In this document: in pieces, positions 34,663 to 40,757 of the stretch
How the letters are laid out: each line of letters opens with the position of its first letter
Position numbering within the stretch: the stretch's first letter is position 1
DNA from: Acidobacteriaceae bacterium
GTDB lineage: Bacteria > Acidobacteriota > Terriglobia > Terriglobales > Acidobacteriaceae
Assembly: GCA_027449545.1 (NCBI GenBank)
Contig: DAIDLI010000152.1
Location: 1-40,757, forward strand
Direction: 5' to 3'
DNA length: 40,757 nt
Made by a program: the position numbers and the translations under genes
The notes under the pieces: generated by a model
Database searches by the model: none
What the model was told of the DNA's origin: nothing
Seen by the model: only the letters and a program-made list of their open reading frames with translations

Positions 34663-37590
34663 ATGCAAAGATTTTGCAGGTTTGCCGCCTGGCTGCTGTT
34701 CTTCGCTGCCAGCTCCGGGTTGGCGCGGGGAGACAGTCTAGCCGGCTTCACGCGCCATCTGTGGCAGGCATCCGACGGTCTTCCCGAGCAGACTGTTCAG
34801 GCGTTCGCGCAGACTCCTGACGGCTACCTGTGGATCGGGACAACGGGCGGGCTGGTGAGGTTTGATGGCGCGCATTTTACGGCTTTCGATCGGCACAATA
34901 CACCGTCACTCCACGAGAACAGCGTCTTCTGTCTGATGGTTTCGCGCGATGGCGCGCTGTGGATCGGGACGGAAGGCGGAGGCCTGACGCGCTACGCACA
35001 CGGACAATTCCGTTCGTGGACGGCTCAAGAGGGGCTCAGCAATGAATTTGTGAGAACTCTTGCACAAGATGCCGAAGGCAATATCTGGGCAGGGACGGAC
35101 AATGGGCTGTTGAAGCTGGAAGGCCAGCGCTTTGTGCGTTTCGACGGAGGCGGCGGCGTTCCCGCGCTGGCCGTGCACGCACTTTATCTGGACCGGGAGA
35201 AGCGGCTGTGGGTGGGCGGATCGAAGCTCTTGTGCCTGCAGAAGGGAGTTGTGAAGCAATACACGCTGCGCGACGCGGCAAGCCAGAACCGCGTGAAATC
35301 CATCCTGCAGACAAGCGATGGGACGATTTGGGTGGGAACGGTGACCGGTTTGAATCGTATGCTGCCAGGCCACGACAGCTTTGAGCGGGTCAGCGGCATC
35401 GCCGGCACGGTGCGCGTACTGCGCCAGACGCATGACGGGGTGTTGTGGATCGGCACCATCGGCCGTGGTGCTTTCGAATATGATCGCGGGAAACTCACGC
35501 ACATCACCGCGCCTGACTCTCTGCCCAGTAACACCGTCTTGAATTTTTTTGAGGACAGCGAGAAGAACTTCTGGATCGGCACGCAGGCAGGCATGGTCCG
35601 GCTTACCCGCACGCGCGTATCCTTTGTGCCGCTGCCCAAGGCCAACGACTCGGATTTCGAGACGATCTATCGCGATCGCGACGGCAGTCTGTGGATCGGC
35701 TCCACGCTTCTGTTCCGCATGCGCGATGGCAAGCTGGTACAGCAGAACCTGCCGGGGTTGGGCGCTGCGCACGTACGCAACGTTTATCGCGATCGCTCCG
35801 GGGCGCTCTGGGTGGGCACCGATGGGGAAGGCATCTATCGTCTTTCGCACGGTCGCATCGTGCACCTTACAACTCGAGACGGCCTCTCCAATAACTTCGT
35901 GCGCGCAATGACGCAGGACCAAGACGGCAGTATGTGGGTAGCTGCCGACGAGGGTCTCAATCACGTCCTCGAAGACGGAGCGAAGACACAGATCGTCCGC
36001 TACGAAATGGGCGACGGGCTGGCGTATTTCAGCACCCGCGCCGTCTTGGAAGCCAGCAATGGCGACCTTTGGATTGGCACGGATCATGGCTTGAGCCACC
36101 TGCGCCACGGCGTCTTCCTTCACGACTCTGTGACCGCGGCTCTGGCGCAGATGAAGATCTGGGCGATTCACGAAGACACCGACGGCGGCCTATGGTTTGG
36201 CACGCGCAACTCCGGGCTGTTCAGGTACCGCGATGGTCAGTTAGCAAGCTTCACCACGAGTGACGGACTGGCAAGTAACGCCATCTATCAAATTCTGGAA
36301 GACGGAGCAGGACACCTCTGGCTGAGCGGACCCAACGGAATCTCCATGTTGAACCGGCGCGAATTGGACGCGCAGGCGCAGGCATTTCCGCGCCACTTTG
36401 CGCTGATCTTCTACTCGACTGCAGATATGGCTGCCAACACCGAGATCTACGGCGGAACTCAACCTTCCGGTTCCATAACGCCGGCTGGGGACGCGTGGTT
36501 TCCAGGGAATCTCGGACCCATTCACGTCCTTCCCTATCAAAGTTCAACCTTGCCGCCTCCACCTCTGCGAATCCGCTCAGTGCTGGCAGACGGAGTCGCC
36601 GCACCCACGAGCGGACCGGTCGTGCTCCAGCCGGGCAACCGGCGTCTGGAAGTTGCGTTTACTGCCATCCGGCTCCGCTCTCAGAACGACGTTCGCTTTC
36701 GCTACAAGCTGGTCGGCTTTGATAAGAGCTGGAGCGCCCCCACCGGATCGCGCACCGCGGAATACACCAACCTGCCTGCGCGCCGCTATCGCTTTGAGGT
36801 GCGCGCCTATGAAGTCAACAAACCTACCGACCTGTCTGAGGCGGCGATTGAGGTTGTGCAGCGGCCGTACTTTTATCGAACCTGGTGGTTTATCGCTGCC
36901 TGTATGATCCTGGGTATCGTTCTGGTCTATTTGGTGTATCAATATCGCGTGCGGCAAGTACGCTCGCGGGCCGAGGCGGTGCTTGAGGAGCGCAGCCGGT
37001 TAGCTCGCGAGATGCATGACACAGTTATTCAAGGGTGCACAGGCGTATCCGCGCTACTGGAGGCAGTCTCGATGGAAGCGCCAAAGGAGAGCGAAGGTGT
37101 GGGGCTGATGGATTTTGCGCGCCTTCAGTTGCGCAACACCATTAATGAGGCCCGCGATGCCATCTGGAATCTTCGTCAGGCAGATGATCCGGACCACCTT
37201 GGGGAAAAGCTCGAGAGTATGGTCCACCAGATTGCGGAGGAATTTCATCTGCCGATTTCCTGGGAGATGAGTGGAACGCCGGTTTCGCTCAGCCCGCCGG
37301 TCGCGCATGACCTGCTGATGGTTGCGCGCGAAGGCGTGTATAACGCGGTGCTGCACGGACACCCGGCGCGTGTGCAACTTGCACTTGCCTATAAGTACCG
37401 CGAATTGACCCTGCTGGTGACAGATGATGGCTGCGGCTTTGATCCCCGGCAGGTGGACAACACAAATGGCCGCCATTTTGGGTTGAGAGGAATGCGCGAG
37501 CGCATCGAGCGCTCAGGCGGCAAGTTCCGCTTGACCAGCGCCGTGGGCAAAGGCGTCCAGATCGAAGTGCGGATGCCGCTGTATCGATGA
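34663..37590 (+). CDS. Propeller-sensor histidine kinase (Reg_prop, Y_Y_Y, HisKA_3)
   Basis: About 975 residues. After a signal peptide (MQRFCRFAAWLLFFAASSGLARG) come roughly a dozen two-component-regulator propeller repeats (WIGT-type motifs with D-G-LWIGT cores, about 35-590). Next are a Y_Y_Y immunoglobulin-like domain (about 640-735), one transmembrane helix (about 740-763), a HisKA_3 dimerisation domain with the phosphorylated His785 in REMHDTVIQG, and a HATPase domain with N-box EGVYNAVLHGHP and G-boxes DDGCGFDP and GRHFGLRGMRER. The extracytoplasmic propeller probably senses a glycan or oligosaccharide. Unlike the hybrid kinases of Bacteroides loci it has no fused receiver or HTH; the NarL-type regulator at 26383-27030 is the likely partner. 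It is divergent from GH35. A GTG at 34618 is a possible earlier start but would give no signal peptide at the terminus. Confidence 0.93.
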   Translation: MQRFCRFAAWLLFFAASSGLARGDSLAGFTRHLWQASDGLPEQTVQAFAQTPDGYLWIGTTGGLVRFDGAHFTAFDRHNTPSLHENSVFCLMVSRDGALWIGTEGGGLTRYAHGQFRSWTAQEGLSNEFVRTLAQDAEGNIWAGTDNGLLKLEGQRFVRFDGGGGVPALAVHALYLDREKRLWVGGSKLLCLQKGVVKQYTLRDAASQNRVKSILQTSDGTIWVGTVTGLNRMLPGHDSFERVSGIAGTVRVLRQTHDGVLWIGTIGRGAFEYDRGKLTHITAPDSLPSNTVLNFFEDSEKNFWIGTQAGMVRLTRTRVSFVPLPKANDSDFETIYRDRDGSLWIGSTLLFRMRDGKLVQQNLPGLGAAHVRNVYRDRSGALWVGTDGEGIYRLSHGRIVHLTTRDGLSNNFVRAMTQDQDGSMWVAADEGLNHVLEDGAKTQIVRYEMGDGLAYFSTRAVLEASNGDLWIGTDHGLSHLRHGVFLHDSVTAALAQMKIWAIHEDTDGGLWFGTRNSGLFRYRDGQLASFTTSDGLASNAIYQILEDGAGHLWLSGPNGISMLNRRELDAQAQAFPRHFALIFYSTADMAANTEIYGGTQPSGSITPAGDAWFPGNLGPIHVLPYQSSTLPPPPLRIRSVLADGVAAPTSGPVVLQPGNRRLEVAFTAIRLRSQNDVRFRYKLVGFDKSWSAPTGSRTAEYTNLPARRYRFEVRAYEVNKPTDLSEAAIEVVQRPYFYRTWWFIAACMILGIVLVYLVYQYRVRQVRSRAEAVLEERSRLAREMHDTVIQGCTGVSALLEAVSMEAPKESEGVGLMDFARLQLRNTINEARDAIWNLRQADDPDHLGEKLESMVHQIAEEFHLPISWEMSGTPVSLSPPVAHDLLMVAREGVYNAVLHGHPARVQLALAYKYRELTLLVTDDGCGFDPRQVDNTNGRHFGLRGMRERIERSGGKFRLTSAVGKGVQIEVRMPLYR

Positions 37591-38195
37591 CCTGTTGACT
37601 CGCTGCGGGTCATTTGGCTTCGATTCGCGCGCAGCAGGCAGGATATTTCAATCTTCATGCCCTGCAAGCAGCGCTTAATCAGGTTGCGGCCGAGTAAGCA
37701 ACGAATCCCCCTCGCACTGCAAAATACGTTGCAATGATTCGTCCAGCTCTTCGACCGAGCGGCTGATTGTACGGTGGCTGTTTGCGCGGAAGCCGTCAAC
37801 CGAGCTGCATATACGACCTTTTGGTGTTGACACGCTAAAGGCAATCTGAAACAGTCATACTGTTCCCTGATTTACTTCCCCTGGTTTCTACTTTTCTTCC
37901 GTGCAGGGTCATTGTGCTGATAGGTGAGTGTGCGCCGTCGCTGCGTTTATCGACGCGACATCGTTCTTGTGCCTGAACCAGCTTTGTGCGCCGCTCAAGA
38001 TTGTTGCGGCGTCTGACAAGAACGGCTCCAAGGCAGCCTTCCAGCCGCCCCATGCCGTTGCGTCTATTGGGAACCTGCACCATCGCAGTCTGAGTTGTGA
38101 TTTTGCCAGACCGTTGCTGCCAGGGCTCGATCCCCCCTCGTCCCGCTGCGGCTGAAGGTCAAAAGTGATTTTTGTTCCCCGGATCAGGAGACCTT
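37591..38195. other. Gene-free region between kinase and third giant gene
   Basis: No gene is supported; open frames on both strands lack ribosome-binding sites and family resemblance. It contains an inverted repeat ACGAATC (37701-37707) and GATTCGT (37736-37742), with TGCAA and TTGCA nested inside. A perfect TTGACA at 37827-37832 has no good -10 box at normal spacing. CAGGAG at 38185-38190 is the ribosome-binding site of the next gene. Confidence 0.6.
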
Positions 38196-40757
38196 ATGTC
38201 CCTCTGCAGCGCCTTTCCTCGCCTCAAAGACCTGCGAATGATTGTTTCGTTGGCAGGCAGCCTCACCGTGTTTGCTCTGCTTGCAGCATCTGGTTCTGCG
38301 CATGCACAGGTTACCTATACCGGAACCACCGAGACCACGGCTTCTTATGGGAGTTCCACTACGATTTCTCCGATTGCTGTCGATAGCAACGGCGACCAGT
38401 TCTACGTGCTGAATAACGGCACCAACAACATCCTGTACAAGGCCACGGCCAGCGGCACGTCGACGGTGCTGAACAGCTCCTTCCCGTATCAGCCGTCGGC
38501 TCTGGCGGTCAACCCCGCAGGCACAGCGCTCTACATGATCTACACGGCATCTTCAACGAGCTGCAATGGGGTCACCTACCAGCGCGTCTCGATCGTCTCG
38601 ACGGCGGCGAACTCGACTCCCTCGGATCTGCCGCAGTGCTTTACGAGCGTAGGCTACAGCGCATCCTATTCGGATCCGACGGGGGTTACCACCGACTCCT
38701 CCGGCAATCTTTACGTGGCAGATTTCGGTGCGGGGACCATCTGGAAATTGGCGGCCACGGTCGCTTCCAGCAGCGTTCCGACCGACATGCTGGAGACTAC
38801 TGAGCAACCCTATGAAGCCGTGGTGGTGGGCGGCACGCTGTATTACACCGCGCTGAACGGCTCCAGTCAGAACACTCTCTACAGTACCTCGACTTCGGCC
38901 TTTGCCAGCAATTACACCGGTGCAACCGCACAGTCCGGCAGCAGCCTGGCGACGATCTCTTCCATCCAAAGCGGAATCGCAGCCGATTCCAGCGGCAACG
39001 TCTATCTGGGCAGTTCCAGCGGCGTGCAAAAATACAGCGGCGGAACCCTCTCCACGGTGAATAACTCCTTGCCAGGCGGGGCGGTGGGCGTGGGCGTCGA
39101 TGCCTCCGGCAATCTCTACTTCGACGGCACCGACTCCTCCGGCAACGTGCTCGTGGAGGGACATGGAAGCGGGCCTGTTAACTTCGGTTCAGTCAGCGTT
39201 GGTTCTACCAGCAATTCGTCTGCCTTGTCCTTCACCATCGGCGCCAGCACTTCCACGACGGTCACCAGCATCCAGGTGCTCACGCAGGGCGCTAGCGGCA
39301 AGGACTTCGCCGATGCGGGCGGCAGCACCTGCACCGCCCAGACCTACTCGTCCTCCACCAGTTGCACTGTCAACGTGCACTTTTCTCCTGAGTACGCGGG
39401 CCTGCGCCCGGGCGGGCTGGTGTTCTACGACGGCAGCACTGCGCTGGCTACGGTATACCTGTACGGCACGGGCACGGGACCGCAGGTGACCTTCCCCAGC
39501 AACACCTCGGTGACCACCCTGGGCGGGGGCTTCTCTGGTCCGCGCGGCATCGCGGTGGACGGCAACGGCAACATCTACGTCGGCGATTATCTGAACACCG
39601 ACGTTACCAAGGTCCCGCCAACCTGCACCAGCGCAAGCTGCGAGAGTGCGGTGGGCGGAAGCTGGCTACTGCCTGCGGGTGTGGCTGTGGATGGCGCCGG
39701 CAACGCGTATGTGGCCGACTACGGCGCGGCCCAGGTGTGGAAGGTGCCGCCGGGTTGCACCAGCCAAAGCTGCGAAACGGCCATCGGCGGCGGCTGGCAG
39801 TATCCGCTGGGCGTGGCCACGGATGAGAGCGGCAACGTCTATGTGGCCGATTTCAATGCCGGGCAGGTGTACAAGGTGCCCGTGGGCTGCGTCTCGTCAG
39901 GATGCAGAGTCGCGGTCGGAGCAGGGTTTGCCGGGGCCATCGGCGTCGCGGTGGATGGCAGCGACAACGTCTACGTCAGCAGTCAGGGAACAGATGGCAA
40001 TGGACCGTATGCCGTCACTGAAGTGCCCGCTGGCTGTACCCAGGCCAGTTGTCAGGTGCCGCTTCCCTACCCCAGTGGAAGTTGGAGCTATCCCGCGGCC
40101 ATGGCCACAGATGGCGTAGGCAACCTGTACGTCGGCTCCAACGGAACCGAGATCGTGAAGATCCCCGCCGGCTGTACCCAGACGAGTTGCGAGAGCCTGC
40201 TGGGCGGCTGGAACGCGATCTGGGGCGTTGCTGTCGACGCCAGCGGCAACGTTTACTCCGGGAATTACGGTACTCCCATTCAGGTGGGCAGGCTCAACCT
40301 GGCCAGCGCGCCCACGCTGAACTTCCCCACCGCGACTGACGCGGGCCAGGTAGACTCGACCGACAACCCGCAAACCGCGACCATTGCCAACAGCGGCAAT
40401 GCGGCGCTGACCTTCGAGCTGCCCACCGTCGCCGGAGATTACAACCCCAGCGTTTCGCCGCAGTTCTCTTACTACGGCCACGGCTCGGCCTGCACGCAGA
40501 CCGATTCAAGCTCCTCGCCGGCCTACCAGTTAGCGGCAGGCGCGAGCTGCACCATCCCTATCGACTTTGCGCCCACCGCGCCGGGGAGCATCCCCGGCAG
40601 AGTGGTCATTACCGATAACAATCTGAACGCTGATGCTTCGCCTTACACCAGCCAGACCATCAACCTCACCGGCACTGCCAACCCCTCCCTCACCGCCACG
40701 CTGGCCGTGGCCTCCGAGACGCTGACGGTGCAGACCGCGGCCACGCCCTTCACGCCG
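38196..40757 (+). CDS. Third giant exported propeller protein, truncated by the window end
   Basis: The frame from ATG 38196 is open for 854 codons to the last base, so the C-terminus lies outside. CAGGAG five bases upstream supports the start. A signal peptide (about 1-38; LAGSLTVFALLAASGSAHAQ) is followed by a loosely conserved propeller (about 45-325), an ASH-like domain with a Cys pair (about 328-430), and a five-bladed run of NHL repeats (about 445-700). In that run the linker between blades carries C-x(4)-C, as in GCTSQSCET and GCTQTSCES, ahead of a G-W/F turn and the core GVAVDxxGNVYVAD. A further ASH-like domain follows (about 705-830). It is a paralogue in style of the protein at 19964-25618, but with a different cysteine spacing. 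No enzyme domain is visible in this part; one could lie downstream, as in the first giant protein. Confidence 0.88.
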   Translation, partial: MSLCSAFPRLKDLRMIVSLAGSLTVFALLAASGSAHAQVTYTGTTETTASYGSSTTISPIAVDSNGDQFYVLNNGTNNILYKATASGTSTVLNSSFPYQPSALAVNPAGTALYMIYTASSTSCNGVTYQRVSIVSTAANSTPSDLPQCFTSVGYSASYSDPTGVTTDSSGNLYVADFGAGTIWKLAATVASSSVPTDMLETTEQPYEAVVVGGTLYYTALNGSSQNTLYSTSTSAFASNYTGATAQSGSSLATISSIQSGIAADSSGNVYLGSSSGVQKYSGGTLSTVNNSLPGGAVGVGVDASGNLYFDGTDSSGNVLVEGHGSGPVNFGSVSVGSTSNSSALSFTIGASTSTTVTSIQVLTQGASGKDFADAGGSTCTAQTYSSSTSCTVNVHFSPEYAGLRPGGLVFYDGSTALATVYLYGTGTGPQVTFPSNTSVTTLGGGFSGPRGIAVDGNGNIYVGDYLNTDVTKVPPTCTSASCESAVGGSWLLPAGVAVDGAGNAYVADYGAAQVWKVPPGCTSQSCETAIGGGWQYPLGVATDESGNVYVADFNAGQVYKVPVGCVSSGCRVAVGAGFAGAIGVAVDGSDNVYVSSQGTDGNGPYAVTEVPAGCTQASCQVPLPYPSGSWSYPAAMATDGVGNLYVGSNGTEIVKIPAGCTQTSCESLLGGWNAIWGVAVDASGNVYSGNYGTPIQVGRLNLASAPTLNFPTATDAGQVDSTDNPQTATIANSGNAALTFELPTVAGDYNPSVSPQFSYYGHGSACTQTDSSSSPAYQLAAGASCTIPIDFAPTAPGSIPGRVVITDNNLNADASPYTSQTINLTGTANPSLTATLAVASETLTVQTAATPFTP

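Noticed and set aside
34663-37590. Hybrid two-component system of the Bacteroides type
   Set aside because: The protein ends after the HATPase domain; no receiver or helix-turn-helix follows in frame.

Overview
The window looks like a chromosomal segment of an Acidobacteriota bacterium of the Terriglobales/Acidobacteriaceae type. This is an inference from gene families: giant secreted NHL-propeller and Ig-like repeat proteins, an Oar-like TonB-dependent receptor with a carboxypeptidase-regulatory N-terminal domain, a pyrR-pyrB-pyrC cluster, and GC-rich codon use throughout. I saw no insertion sequence, prophage, tRNA, rRNA or CRISPR array.

Left third (1-9.5 kb): mostly housekeeping. A membrane protein cut by the window edge is followed by pyrR, pyrB and pyrC (pyrimidine synthesis; pyrB and pyrC overlap by four bases), a stand-alone receiver-domain protein, a convergent long RelA/SpoT homologue with an apparently leaderless promoter, a small membrane protein, a hexapeptide acetyltransferase, gcvT, and a second small membrane protein closed by a strong terminator. 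Between 9.6 and 10.0 kb lies a decayed RelB-type antitoxin gene, with a possible scrap of its toxin.

Centre (10-26 kb): two giant exported proteins. The first (10196-19396, about 3066 residues) contains a complete pectin methylesterase (CE8) and a complete polygalacturonase (GH28), set among beta-propeller and Ig-like domains. The second (19964-25618, about 1884 residues) has three propeller regions. Two of these are six-bladed, and every blade carries a cysteine pair ahead of a GDGG-like loop. Both proteins end in the same unusual module: a two-helix hydrophobic hairpin with an Arg-rich loop and a lipobox-like cysteine, apparently inserted into the last Ig-like domain. A small outer-membrane beta-barrel gene follows the second protein after 13 bases.

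Right third (26-38 kb): a locus resembling a polysaccharide utilisation locus for beta-1,4-galactan, the side chain of pectic rhamnogalacturonan I. The minus strand carries, in transcription order, a GH35 beta-galactosidase, a TonB-dependent receptor, a GH53 endo-galactanase and a NarL-type response regulator. A large propeller-sensor histidine kinase is divergent. A 17-base motif is shared (15 of 17 bases) between the region upstream of the receptor and the divergent GH35/kinase promoter region. Together with the PME-PG giant, the window covers de-esterification and cleavage of homogalacturonan plus cleavage of galactan side chains.

Right edge (38.2-40.76 kb): the first 854 codons of a third giant propeller protein, which runs off the window.
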